Part shown: positions 20,071 through 28,223 of the stretch, piece after piece
How positions within the stretch are numbered: the first letter of the stretch is position 1
How the letters are laid out: the number at the start of each line of letters is the position of its first letter
Assembly (NCBI GenBank): GCA_024698505.1
Contig: JAILRE010000029.1
Coordinates: forward strand, 1 to 58,297
From: Clostridiales bacterium
Lineage (GTDB): Bacteria > Bacillota > Clostridia > Christensenellales > CAG-138
DNA: 58,297 nucleotides
Direction of reading: 5' to 3'
Translations under genes and position numbers: made by a program
Notes under the pieces: generated by a model
Told to the model about the DNA's origin: nothing
Seen by the model: the letters and a program-made list of their open reading frames with translations, nothing else
The model's database searches: none

Positions 20071-21294
20071 ATGAAAAAAGCAGTTTTCAAAACGGCGGCG
20101 CTGCTGCTTGCGGCGGTGATGCTGCTTACAGCCTTTGCCGCGTGCGGAAGGCGGAACGCGCCCGAGGAAAGCACGCCCGTTCCCACCGAACAGGGGGCGG
20201 CCGCTCCCACGCAGGAGCCCGACGGGACGCCGACCGAGGAACCGACGGAAGAACCGACGGAGGAGCCGACCGAGGAGCCTACTCCCGAGCCGACGGCAAC
20301 TCCAGATCCCAAGCAGGAGCCCGTCGCTTTCGTGAATCCGAAGTTCGAGACCATATACAGAACCATCATCCGAAATTATGACCGCCCCATCACGAGAGGG
20401 CAGGTCCTTTCCACAACTTCTCTTCATGTCGGCGGCATGAATCTCGGCGACCTTTCGGATCTCGCTATGTTCGAGAACCTGAAGGAGCTCATAGTCGGCA
20501 CCACCGATCCCATCGACATAAGCCCGCTGAAGGGACTTACGAAGCTTGAAAGCTTATATGCCATAAACGTCGTGGACCTTTCCGCTCTCGCGGGTCTTGA
20601 AAACCTGAAAACACTCTATATTACGTTGAACGAGGACACGGTGGGTTTTGAGGCTCTCTCGGGGCTGAAAAGCATTGAGGAGCTGAACATAGACGGCTAT
20701 TGTCTCGACGATCTGGCGCCTGTCGCAGGGCTCACCACCCTGAAAAAGCTGCGCGTCAGATCCGAAACGCTCGCCGACATATCCGCGGCGGAAGGTCTTT
20801 CTGATCTCGAGGTGCTTCTGCTTACGGGCGTATTCAAGGATATCTCCGCTATCGCGGGGATGACGAAAATGAGTTATCTCATACTTGACTGCGGAGTTGA
20901 GGATCTGACCCCTCTTGCGGGGCTCACCGGGATAAATAATCTTAATATCTCAAACGCGGCCGATAAGGGGAACGGCATAAAGGATATCTCTCCGCTTTCC
21001 GGCCTCACAAAGATCGCAACGCTGTACCTGCCAAACTGCGGCATTTCCGATATTTCCCCGCTTGCAGGCCTTACGAAGATCACGGAGCTGGTGCTCACCC
21101 GAAACGAGATAAGCGATATCTCGGCTCTTGCAAACATGCAGGAACTCGTATGGCTGCACGTCTCCGAAAATAAGATCGACGATATTTCCGTTCTGTACGG
21201 GCTCAAGCGTCTTCACGGCGCCGATCTTGAGGGGAACCTTCTTACCGATGAAGAGATAGCCGCGTTCAATGAAACGCTTCCGTCCCTGCCGTAA
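20071..21294 (+). CDS. Lipoprotein with leucine-rich repeats (internalin-like)
   Basis: A 407-residue exported lipoprotein. The signal peptide ends in a lipobox, TAFAAC, with Cys25 as the lipid site. Residues ~26-80 are a Thr/Pro/Glu-rich linker made largely of PTEE units. The remainder is about ten 21-22-residue leucine-rich repeats of the internalin type (for example DISPLAGLTKITELVLTRNEI, DISALANMQELVWLHVSENKI). It probably binds proteins or glycans at the cell surface. The start is chosen for ACAGGAGG upstream and the signal peptide that follows; the longer frame from 19942 lacks these. The next gene, 15 nt downstream, encodes another lipoprotein with a similar linker. Confidence 0.9.
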   Translation: MKKAVFKTAALLLAAVMLLTAFAACGRRNAPEESTPVPTEQGAAAPTQEPDGTPTEEPTEEPTEEPTEEPTPEPTATPDPKQEPVAFVNPKFETIYRTIIRNYDRPITRGQVLSTTSLHVGGMNLGDLSDLAMFENLKELIVGTTDPIDISPLKGLTKLESLYAINVVDLSALAGLENLKTLYITLNEDTVGFEALSGLKSIEELNIDGYCLDDLAPVAGLTTLKKLRVRSETLADISAAEGLSDLEVLLLTGVFKDISAIAGMTKMSYLILDCGVEDLTPLAGLTGINNLNISNAADKGNGIKDISPLSGLTKIATLYLPNCGISDISPLAGLTKITELVLTRNEISDISALANMQELVWLHVSENKIDDISVLYGLKRLHGADLEGNLLTDEEIAAFNETLPSLP

Positions 21295-21309
21295 AGAAAG
21301 GAGCATATC

Positions 21310-22341
21310 ATGAAAACGAACAGGATCATCATAACGGTTTCGGCGGTTCTGATCGCCGTATTGATGCTCTGCTTCGCCGCCTGCGCGAAGGATCCCGGAC
21401 GGGAGGCGGACAACACGGAGGCCCCGGCAACGGAGCTCCCGACGACTGCACCGACGGAAAACCCGACGGAGATACCGACCGAGATACCGAGCGAGGCCCC
21501 GACGGAGATACCGACCGAGGCGCCGACCGAGGCCCCCACCGAGACGCCCGAACCTCAGCCTGCCGTATTCAGGGAATTCGGCGAGTGCTCCGAAACGGTG
21601 GCGAGCATCAAGCCCGGCAACGGGGACGACGAAGTCAAGTACAGCTACAATGAAGAAGGGGATTACGGTCCCTATGTTTTCTGCGTGTCCGGGGACACGA
21701 TCTACATCCCGGACGAGAACGAAGAATACGAGCGGACGTTCCTCATGGTCTCCCTCGCGGACGGAACTGCGACTCATATCGAAAACAACAGGCCGTGGCT
21801 TTCCTTCGGCGTGATCGACGGTCTGGTCATTGAGTACAACGTGGTCTGGCGGCTCGGCGACGAGGAAAAGACGATAATAATACCCGCCGTTACCCGTTAC
21901 GATTATTTCGACTTCATCACCGTGCGCGGCGGCAAAGCATATGCGTATTCCCATCCCACGGGGAACAAATTCATCATAGACGAGCTCGTCTACGATCCCG
22001 AGCTTGAAGCATGGAGGGGCGTCAGGAACCTTATGAACGGGCAGACGGGCTTCACTCTTGCCGAAAACGGAGCAAGGCTCGAGGGCGACAGATACCTCGG
22101 CTACAACAGCGACGGATACCATTTCATGTGGGAAGAGCGCTGGGAAAAGACCGATGACAATACGTGGAACAGATACGATATCATACGCAAATACTCCCCT
22201 GAAGGAGCGGAGGTGGCCTATACCGAAGCGCTCTTCAACAACGAATTGAACACTCCTTCGTTCTTCCTGATGGAGGACGGGCATATTTACACCATGGTCT
22301 GCTACTCCGACAGGCTCGAGGTGATAAGGATCGACCTCTGA
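21310..22341 (+). CDS. Lipoprotein with Thr/Pro/Glu linker, beta-rich domain of unknown function
   Basis: A 343-residue lipoprotein. The lipobox is CFAAC, with Cys25. A linker of TEIPTEAPTE-type units follows to about residue 80. The C-terminal ~260 residues resemble the prolixicin-like or six-bladed-propeller-style repeats of surface proteins only loosely (strands such as GDTIYIPDENEEYERTFLMVSL and GHIYTMVCYSDRLEVIRIDL), and I do not recognise the domain. It is cotranscribed with the leucine-rich-repeat lipoprotein (15-nt gap, AAAGGAG site). The two may work as a surface pair. Confidence 0.8.
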   Translation: MKTNRIIITVSAVLIAVLMLCFAACAKDPGREADNTEAPATELPTTAPTENPTEIPTEIPSEAPTEIPTEAPTEAPTETPEPQPAVFREFGECSETVASIKPGNGDDEVKYSYNEEGDYGPYVFCVSGDTIYIPDENEEYERTFLMVSLADGTATHIENNRPWLSFGVIDGLVIEYNVVWRLGDEEKTIIIPAVTRYDYFDFITVRGGKAYAYSHPTGNKFIIDELVYDPELEAWRGVRNLMNGQTGFTLAENGARLEGDRYLGYNSDGYHFMWEERWEKTDDNTWNRYDIIRKYSPEGAEVAYTEALFNNELNTPSFFLMEDGHIYTMVCYSDRLEVIRIDL

Positions 22342-22359
22342 TCGGCATTGACCAAACGA

Positions 22360-22387
22360 AGCGCCGCGCCTATTTAGGCGCGGCGCT
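22360..22387. terminator. GC-rich hairpin between convergent genes
   Basis: AGCGCCGCGCC pairs with GGCGCGGCGCT around TATTTA. It is very stable but has no T tract on either side. It sits between the lipoprotein gene and two small minus-strand genes. Confidence 0.5.
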
Positions 22388-22391
22388 CATC

Positions 22392-22544
22392 TTATGCGTT
22401 CGGCGGCGGCTCCGTAACGGGGAAAACTTCGTTTCCCGGCGGGCATTCCTTGCGCCTTATCTCCTTTTCGAGCGGATGGGGGAGACCGCCCTCTATGCCG
22501 CCCGCGTCGGGCAGTATAAAGCCTTCCTTTTCGTTCGGATTCAT
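22392..22544 (-). CDS. Small soluble protein, coupled to the upstream membrane peptide
   Basis: A 50-residue, proline- and glutamate-rich protein (begins MNPNEKEGFILPD, ends EVFPVTEPPPNA). Its ATG overlaps the stop of the 55-residue gene upstream as ATGA, which indicates translational coupling. It has no signal or membrane segment. I recognise no family. Coding status rests on the overlap and the neighbour's ribosome site. Confidence 0.5.
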   Translation of the reverse strand: MNPNEKEGFILPDAGGIEGGLPHPLEKEIRRKECPPGNEVFPVTEPPPNA

Positions 22545-22708
22545 GCCGCGCTCTCCCGATCGAAACGACGGGCGGGGCAATGCAGGACGAACACCGCGCC
22601 GTCCCTCGTTCCGTCGCTCACGGTCTCCCGCTTCGTGATGAGCGCGACGCCGATCATCAAAAGCGCCAGCAGCGCGAACGCCGCGGCAAAAGGCAGAAGC
22701 TTTTTCAC
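22541..22708 (-). CDS. Small membrane-anchored protein
   Basis: A 55-residue protein starting at GTG (codons read KKLLPFAAAFALLALLM). The ribosome site AAAGGAG lies 9 nt upstream. One hydrophobic segment spans residues 4-24; a short charged tail follows with a single Cys44. It overlaps the next gene by 4 nt. No family recognised. It could be a signal-anchored partner of the downstream protein, or the pair could be one gene split by a frameshift, since the second frame is open further upstream. Confidence 0.5.
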   Translation of the reverse strand: MKKLLPFAAAFALLALLMIGVALITKRETVSDGTRDGAVFVLHCPARRFDRESAA

Positions 22709-22747
22709 AGTACCCAACTCCTTTCGTTGACTTTCGATATTATTGTT

Positions 22748-22783
22748 GCCCGAACGCGATCCCGTGATACGTTCGGGCTTTTT
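22748..22783 (+). terminator. Plus-strand terminator upstream of cotJ
   Basis: GCCCGAAC pairs with GTTCGGGC (22771-22778) and is followed by TTTTT. The nearest plus-strand gene ends 400 nt upstream. It either insulates cotJ from read-through or ends an unannotated short transcript. Confidence 0.6.
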
Positions 22784-22848
22784 CGCGTTCTTAACAAGCG
22801 CGCTTCACGATTCATAGTATGTATAAATCCCAAAAGGAGGTAAACGAA

Positions 22849-23070
22849 ATGTATATATGCGATTCATGCCGCGTCAACGGCGCGGAATGCTCCGGCACGA
22901 CCGTCCCCGCGGGCGGAGTCTCCGTCGGGCTTTCCGTCTGCGGCTACGAGACGGTCAGGATGCAGCTTCCGAAGCTCATTGCCGTCGACCAGAACTATTC
23001 TTCCGGGCTCTGCCCCGGGTGCGCTCTCGAGAAGGGGACCATGTTCCCCGAGCTCGTGAGCGAGTATTGA
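22849..23070 (+). CDS. cotJA: CotJA-like spore coat protein with cysteine-rich N-terminus
   Basis: A 73-residue protein. The C-terminal third (LPKLIAVDQ...ALEKGTMFPELVSEY) matches the CotJA pattern, a short conserved segment followed by GTxFPEL. The N-terminus is unusual: it begins MYICDSCRVNGAEC and a second CxxC (CPGC) sits near residue 55, suggesting a metal site or disulfide cross-links. It is followed by cotJB after 10 nt and cotJC. CotJ proteins assemble in the spore coat. The start follows AAAAGGAGG. Confidence 0.7.
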   Translation: MYICDSCRVNGAECSGTTVPAGGVSVGLSVCGYETVRMQLPKLIAVDQNYSSGLCPGCALEKGTMFPELVSEY

Positions 23071-23080
23071 GGAGGGGCCT

Positions 23081-23326
23081 ATGACCGAGTGCGAACTTCT
23101 TAACAGGATCAGCGAGGTGCAGTTCGTCTGCGTGGAGCTTAACCTCTACCTTGACACGCATCCTTCCGACGAGGCTGCGAGGAGCGATTACCTCAGCTAT
23201 TCGAGGCTCCTTGCCGAGCTTATCAATGAATACGAGGCGGAGTACGGCCCGCTTCAGGGCTTCGGGCATTCGCCCACGGATAAGGGCTGCTGGATCCATT
23301 CCAGGTGGCCGTGGGAAAGGAATTAA
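23081..23326 (+). CDS. cotJB: Spore coat protein CotJB
   Basis: An 81-residue protein with the CotJB signature: a helical segment, VELNLYLDTHPSDEAAR, a second helix (LINEYEAEYGPL) and the closing GHSPTDKGCWIHSRWPWERN. It is required for CotJC incorporation in the Bacillus coat. It lies between the cotJA-like gene and cotJC with 10- and 15-nt gaps and a GAGGAGGGG site. Confidence 0.9.
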   Translation: MTECELLNRISEVQFVCVELNLYLDTHPSDEAARSDYLSYSRLLAELINEYEAEYGPLQGFGHSPTDKGCWIHSRWPWERN

Positions 23327-23341
23327 GGAGGACTGAAAAAT

Positions 23342-23923
23342 ATGTGGATCTATCAGAAAAAGCTTGAATTCCCCGTCAATATCACGATGCCGGATCTCAG
23401 GATCGCGAAGGCGCTCATGGCGCAGTACGGCGGCCCCGACAGCGAGCTCTCCGCCGGCGTGCGCTATCTTACGCAGAGGTTCTCCATGCCCGACGACCGC
23501 CTCAGAGCGACGCTGAACGACATAGGCACGGAGGAGATCGCCCATTGGGAGATGATCGGGACCATGATACTCCAGACGGTGGAGAACGCCTCCCTTTCCG
23601 AGCTCGAGGCCGCGGGCCTTTCCGGCTATTACACCCTGCACGGACGCGCTGTCTATCCCGCCGATCCCAACGGCGTGCCCTTCACGGCGAGCTATATCCA
23701 GTCCACGGGCGATCCCATTGCGGATATCTTCGAGGACCTCGCCGCCGAACAGAAGGCGCGGGCGGCGTACGAGCACATAATGAACCAGACCGAATGCGAG
23801 CAGTATCTTGCTCCGCTCCGCTTCCTGAGGGAGCGCGAGGTCGTGCATTTCCAGAGGTTCTCGGAGTGCTACAACATCCTCAAGGAGCTCTACCCCGAAG
23901 GGCGTCAGAACAAGCTCCGCTAA
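23342..23923 (+). CDS. cotJC: Spore coat protein CotJC (manganese-catalase family)
   Basis: A 193-residue CotJC of normal length. The di-manganese catalase fold is indicated by ELSAGVRYLTQRF, the metal-ligand helix DIGTEEIAHWEMIG, the FEDLAAEQKARAAYEHI helix and REREVVHFQRFSE. CotJC in Bacillus is a coat protein and probable catalase. With cotJA and cotJB it shows that the organism makes, or descends from makers of, endospores. AAGGAGG precedes the start. Confidence 0.95.
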   Translation: MWIYQKKLEFPVNITMPDLRIAKALMAQYGGPDSELSAGVRYLTQRFSMPDDRLRATLNDIGTEEIAHWEMIGTMILQTVENASLSELEAAGLSGYYTLHGRAVYPADPNGVPFTASYIQSTGDPIADIFEDLAAEQKARAAYEHIMNQTECEQYLAPLRFLREREVVHFQRFSECYNILKELYPEGRQNKLR

Positions 23924-24031
23924 AGCTCCGGGCGGTCTTTCGCCCGCTTCGATAGATACCGAAAGACGCCTTTCCAGTCGGGAGGGGACGATGAGGAACG
24001 AAAGCAAAACGCATAAAAAAGGGGCGGCAAA

Positions 24032-24061
24032 GGGAAAGACCCGCGGGTCTTTCCCCCTTTT
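24032..24061 (+). terminator. Terminator of the cotJ operon
   Basis: GGGAAAGACCC pairs with GGGTCTTTCCC around GC, followed by CCTTTTC. Confidence 0.75.
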
Positions 24062-24116
24062 CATGCCCGTTCCCGTAAGAATTTCAGCTTAGGAAGCATT
24101 TATTTTCCTCAAACCC

Positions 24117-24145
24117 TTTAATTTTTTGCACTTATATGATATAAT
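24117..24145 (+). promoter_or_regulatory. Possible promoter of the clostripain-like gene
   Basis: A perfect TATAAT at 24140-24145 lies 34 nt before the start codon. The -35 at 17-nt spacing (TTTAAT) is poor. Confidence 0.4.
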
Positions 24146-24178
24146 AAACCCACTATACCGAATTTGGGAGATGAAACA

Positions 24179-26857
24179 ATGAACAACACACCGAATTCCG
24201 GTGGCAGAAAAAAGAAAGTCACCGAAGGCAACGGCAACGTCAACAAGCGTGAAGAGGCCCAAACCACGGGTCCCGTCGGCCGCGAAGACGGTTATGCCGG
24301 CCGAAACGATAACGACAAAAAAGGCGACGATAACGACGCGGAGAGGGCCGGCGGTCTCGACATGCTTGGCGCTCTTCTCGGAGGCGGATCCGGTTCTTCC
24401 GGCAATTCCGGCAACGCCGCGGGCAACATCATTGGCTCGCTCCTCGGCGGAAGCTCCTCCTCCGGCAATTCCGGCAATTCCGGCTCCTCCGGCAATTCCG
24501 GCAACGCCGCGGGCAGCATCGTCGGCTCCCTTCTCGGCGCTGCCGCGGGCGGCGCGGGGAAGAAGGGCGGCCTCGGCCTCAAGAAGATCATCATAATCGC
24601 GGTGCTCATTATCGCTGCGCTCCTTATCTATAAGTCCTGCTCAGGCGGCCAGGGCTGCTCCCTCATGAGCATGATGAGCGGCGTCGGCCAGAGCGTTGCG
24701 TTCGAGCCCGAAGAAGATATCAACGAGTACAGCGCGTCCGATCTCAGCGCGCCCGCCGCTCCCGTATCGCTCACCTCCACGTCTAACGCGGATCTGACGG
24801 TCGCCAGCGGAGCGAGGGACAAGCGCACCGTCATCAAGGGCGACGGCACGGACGAAGTCCTCATAATGCTGTTCATGTGCGGCACCGACCTCGAGTCCAA
24901 GTACGGCATGGCCACGAACGACCTCAACGAGATACTCAAGGGCAGCATCGACGACGAGCGCGTCCATATAATCGTTGAGACGGGCGGCACCAAGCAGTGG
25001 CGCAACTCCATCTTCTCCAACGAGACGAACCAGCGCTACCTGCTCACGAGCAAGGGCGTCGCCGCGCTCGACAAGAACGTCGGCAACAGGGCGATGACCG
25101 ATCCGAACACGCTCTCCGATTTCATCAGGTTCTGCGTGGGCAAGTTCCCGAATGCGAACCGCAGGATCCTCATTTTCTGGGATCACGGCGGCGGTTCCCT
25201 CTCCGGCTACGGCTACGATCAGCTCCACACCAACAAGGGCTCCATGACCCTCGATAAGATCAACAAGGCGCTTAGGGACGGCGGCACGACCTTCGATTTC
25301 ATCGGCTTCGACGCCTGCCTCATGGCCACCATGGAGACGGCGCTCGTCACCGAGCAGTACGCCGATTATCTTATCGCTTCCGAGGAGACCGAGCCCGGCT
25401 GCGGCTGGTTCTACACCAACTGGATAACTGCCATCTCGCGCAATCCCGCCATCAGCACCGTTGAGCTCGGCAAGATGATCGTCGACGACTTCAACTCGGT
25501 CTGCGCCAAGAACAACGCGGGCGACACCACCACGCTCTCCGTGGTAGACCTTGCCGAATTCGCGGGCACCGTTCCCGATGCGTTCGCCAAGTTCTCCGAG
25601 AACATCAGCGAGCTGCTCGACAGCAAGCAGTACCAGGTTGTCGCCAACGCGAGGAGCAACGCCAGAGAGTTCGGCGCATCCTCGGGCATCAACCACGTCG
25701 ACCTCATCCATCTTGCGAGCGGCATCGGCACCAACCCCGCGAAGAACCTCATAAAGGCGCTTCAGGGCTGCATCAAGTACAACCGCACCGCCAGGGCGAT
25801 GACCAATTCCTACGGTCTTTCCATCTACTTCCCGTTCACGAGCTTCAAGAGCGTGAGCAGCGCGGTGAACCTCTATAACAACATCGGCATGGACGCAAGG
25901 TATTCCGCTTGCCTCAAGAGCTTCGCGAGCCTTGCCGCCGGCGGCCAGATAGCAACCGGCACGACTTCCTCCCCGATGGGCTCGCTCTTCGGCAACCTCA
26001 CCGGCACCCAGAGCAGCTCTTCCTCCTCCGACGTGCTTTCGAGCCTCCTCGGCGGCGCGCTCGGCGGCGATTCCTCCGGCATAGCCGGCTCGCTCCTCTC
26101 CAGTCTGCTCGGCGGAGACCGCAGCTGGTTCGAGAGCGACAGGGTAATGGCTAACCTCGATTATTACGACGCGCACGCCATCTACGCCGACGATATGCTC
26201 CTCACCGAGAAGGACGGCGGCAGCGTGCTCTCCATGAGCAGCGAGAAGTGGGAAATGGTCGAGACCGTCCAGCTCAACGTGTTCCTTGACGACGGCGAAG
26301 GCTATATCGACCTCGGCATGGACAACGTCTACGAGTTCGACGGCGACGGCGATCTCAAGATCGACTTCGACCGCACCTGGATCGCCCTGAACGGGCAGGT
26401 CGTTCCCTATTACATGATCAGCGACGTGACGGACGGCGACAACCGCGTCATCACCGGCCGCGTTCCCGCTATCCTCGTGCCCAAGGACGAGGGCGAGGAA
26501 GACAGGCTCGTCTACGTCATAATCGTGTTCGACGATTCCGATCCCTCCACCGAGTACGGCTTCGTCGCCGGCGCCCGCGGCATCTACGAGAACTACGAGA
26601 CCGATACTCTCGGCCGCGGCCTCATCAAGCTGAAGGAGGGCGACAAGCTCCAGTTCGTCTGCGACTATTACAAGTACGACGGCACCTACGCCGAGAGCCA
26701 CTTCTTCGGCGACGATCTGATCGTTCATCTCAACGCGGACGGCACTCCCGATATCGAGGTATCCAACGTATCGATCGGCAGCGGCCCCTGCAAGGTCAGC
26801 TACTGCCTCACCGATATGTACGGCAACGAGTTCTGGACCATGTCCAAGGATTTCTGA
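24179..26857 (+). CDS. Membrane-anchored clostripain-family (C11) cysteine protease
   Basis: An 892-residue protein. The first ~130 residues are charged, then Gly/Ser/Asn-rich with repeated GNAAGxIxGSLLG segments. A single membrane helix spans ~134-152 (IIIIAVLIIAALLI), so the catalytic part should be outside (type II topology). The C11 domain has IFWDHGGG (His336) and GFDACLMATMETA (Cys380), the catalytic dyad positions of clostripain, which cleaves after Arg. A second SSLLGG-rich insert lies near residue 625. The C-terminal ~250 residues are beta-rich and unknown. There is no cleavable signal peptide. The ATG at 24179 follows GGGAG; the frame also opens at a TTG 15 nt upstream. Confidence 0.9.
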   Translation: MNNTPNSGGRKKKVTEGNGNVNKREEAQTTGPVGREDGYAGRNDNDKKGDDNDAERAGGLDMLGALLGGGSGSSGNSGNAAGNIIGSLLGGSSSSGNSGNSGSSGNSGNAAGSIVGSLLGAAAGGAGKKGGLGLKKIIIIAVLIIAALLIYKSCSGGQGCSLMSMMSGVGQSVAFEPEEDINEYSASDLSAPAAPVSLTSTSNADLTVASGARDKRTVIKGDGTDEVLIMLFMCGTDLESKYGMATNDLNEILKGSIDDERVHIIVETGGTKQWRNSIFSNETNQRYLLTSKGVAALDKNVGNRAMTDPNTLSDFIRFCVGKFPNANRRILIFWDHGGGSLSGYGYDQLHTNKGSMTLDKINKALRDGGTTFDFIGFDACLMATMETALVTEQYADYLIASEETEPGCGWFYTNWITAISRNPAISTVELGKMIVDDFNSVCAKNNAGDTTTLSVVDLAEFAGTVPDAFAKFSENISELLDSKQYQVVANARSNAREFGASSGINHVDLIHLASGIGTNPAKNLIKALQGCIKYNRTARAMTNSYGLSIYFPFTSFKSVSSAVNLYNNIGMDARYSACLKSFASLAAGGQIATGTTSSPMGSLFGNLTGTQSSSSSSDVLSSLLGGALGGDSSGIAGSLLSSLLGGDRSWFESDRVMANLDYYDAHAIYADDMLLTEKDGGSVLSMSSEKWEMVETVQLNVFLDDGEGYIDLGMDNVYEFDGDGDLKIDFDRTWIALNGQVVPYYMISDVTDGDNRVITGRVPAILVPKDEGEEDRLVYVIIVFDDSDPSTEYGFVAGARGIYENYETDTLGRGLIKLKEGDKLQFVCDYYKYDGTYAESHFFGDDLIVHLNADGTPDIEVSNVSIGSGPCKVSYCLTDMYGNEFWTMSKDF

Positions 26858-26871
26858 TAACGCATCAAATA

Positions 26872-26897
26872 AAAAGCGCCCCACAGGGCGCTTTTTT
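26872..26897 (+). terminator. Terminator of the clostripain-like gene
   Basis: GCGCCC/GGGCGC with a 4-nt loop, AAAA before and TTTTTT after. Confidence 0.85.
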
Positions 26898-26922
26898 CAT
26901 GCAGGGACTGCCTTTATCCTTA

Positions 26923-26951
26923 TTGACAAAAACGGGGGAGGGTGCTATATT
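26923..26951 (+). promoter_or_regulatory. Sigma-A promoter of the B12-regulated operon
   Basis: TTGACA, 17 nt, TATATT. The start falls at about 26958, immediately ahead of the riboswitch. Confidence 0.85.
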
Positions 26952-26959
26952 TATGCCGA

Positions 26960-27125
26960 TCCCAACAGCGTACGGGGTATAAGGGAATGCGGTGAAAGAC
27001 CGCAGCAGCCTCCGCTGCCGTAAACGGTTACGAAAGCTTCAATGTGTCACTGGGCATATGCCCGGGAAGGCGAAGCGAGTAGGCCCGAGCCGTGAGCCGG
27101 AAGACCTGCCCCAAGCGCGTTGGAA
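26960..27125 (+). promoter_or_regulatory. Cobalamin (B12) riboswitch aptamer
   Basis: The adenosylcobalamin aptamer core is clear: AAGGGAATGCGGTG, GACCGCAGCAGCC, GCTGCCGT, GTCACTGG, CCCGGGAAGGCG and the B12 box GAGCCGGAAGACCTGCC. The closing P1 helix is visible as CCAAC (26962-26966) with GTTGG (27119-27123). The following ~90 nt form the expression platform: CGGAAG (27137-27142) can pair with CTTCCG (27165-27170) around a CCGCATATGCGG palindrome, and ACCTTC (27160-27165) could instead pair with the ribosome site GGAGGT (27211-27216). That suggests translational control, which is inferred. It controls the three genes 27225-30275. Confidence 0.95.
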
Positions 27126-27224
27126 CACGCCGTTTTCGGAAGCCGCATATGCGGTAAGCACCTTCTTCCGCGAATGGCAGGGGCTTGCAGGGCCCAAAAA
27201 TGATCAACACGGAGGTATGTTAGA

Positions 27225-28223
27225 ATGAAACTCTGCAAACGTATCGTCGCCGCGCTCGTTATCGCGGCAATGCTCGCGCTCTGCGTGCCGGCTTTCGCCG
27301 CGGGGCCCGAATACCCCGAGGTCCCCGAAGGATACGACGGGTACATCACTTTCTCGGTATCCGCCATCACGATGGGCTGGACCTACATTATCGACCCGAT
27401 GCTCGTTCCCGTTCACGAGGGCGAGACCTTCGCCGCGGTAACTGCAAGGGTGTTCGACGAGCTCGGATGGGCCTATACCTACAGCGGCACCGTTGAGGAA
27501 GGCTTCTATCTCACCGGCGTCGGCTGCTATGAGACGGAGCCCATGGTCCCCGAATATCTCATGAACGAGATACTCGCCTATCCCGCATGGGCCGAGGAGG
27601 AGTTCGAATACTCCTTCGGCGAATGGACCGGAACCTTCACCGATGACGAGATCCTTTCCGCCTCCGAATACTGCACGCTTTCCGGCTGGATGTTCCTTGA
27701 GGACGACGAATCCGCCTCCGTCGGAGCGGACGCCCTCGTCGTCACCCCCGGCAAGGCCTATACCTGGATCTTCACCATCTACGGCTGGGGCATGGATTAC
27801 GGCGTGAGCGACGGTTGGGGCATGTTCCCCGCGTTCGATAACCCCATGGAGGGCGTCTCCCGCACCGAGGCTCATATCGCGCTCGCTCAGATCTGCGCCG
27901 ATGAAGAGCTTATGGAGACCGCGCTCGACGTCGCGGGCGATGAGCTCATCGATTTCCTCACCGCTCTCTACGATCCCGAGTCCTCTCAGGAGCTCATTGA
28001 CAGCACGCTTGCCGCGCTTCTCGCGGCGCTCTATCCCGCCGAGACGATCCCCGGCGACGTCAACGGAGACGGCAAGGTCAGTTCCGCTGACGTACTGCTC
28101 ATAATGCGCTATTCCATGGGCCTGGAGGAGCTTGAAGCCTCCGCGCTCGAGAATGCCGATCTCAACGGAGACGGCGTGGTCGATTTTGCGGACGCGCTTC
28201 TCGTCGCCCGCTCCATCAACTGA
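27225..28223 (+). CDS. Exported DUF4430-like domain protein with C-terminal dockerin
   Basis: A 332-residue protein. The signal peptide ends near FAAGPEYPEV. Residues ~35-195 contain a beta-rich segment that matches the DUF4430 (transcobalamin-like C-terminal) pattern: VPVHEGETFAAVTARVFDEL early and SGWMFLEDDESASVGADAL...WIFTIYGWGMDYG late. A helical spacer follows, and residues ~273-332 are a type I dockerin with GDVNGDGKVSSADVLL and ADLNGDGVVDFADALL calcium loops. It sits directly under the B12 riboswitch and its stop overlaps the next start (TGATG). The dockerin would attach it to a cohesin scaffold, while the DUF4430-like part would contact cobalamin or a complex of it. The domain call for the first half is by pattern, not by search. 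Confidence 0.8.
   Translation: MKLCKRIVAALVIAAMLALCVPAFAAGPEYPEVPEGYDGYITFSVSAITMGWTYIIDPMLVPVHEGETFAAVTARVFDELGWAYTYSGTVEEGFYLTGVGCYETEPMVPEYLMNEILAYPAWAEEEFEYSFGEWTGTFTDDEILSASEYCTLSGWMFLEDDESASVGADALVVTPGKAYTWIFTIYGWGMDYGVSDGWGMFPAFDNPMEGVSRTEAHIALAQICADEELMETALDVAGDELIDFLTALYDPESSQELIDSTLAALLAALYPAETIPGDVNGDGKVSSADVLLIMRYSMGLEELEASALENADLNGDGVVDFADALLVARSIN

Noticed and set aside
22790..22848. A sigma-E type promoter for cotJ (CATAGTAT at 22813-22820)
   Set aside because: The -10 resembles the consensus, but no acceptable -35 lies at the right distance.
23990..24091. A 33-codon plus-strand ORF after cotJC with GGGAGGGG before its ATG
   Set aside because: It runs straight through the cotJ terminator hairpin and has no recognisable product, so it is probably not a gene.
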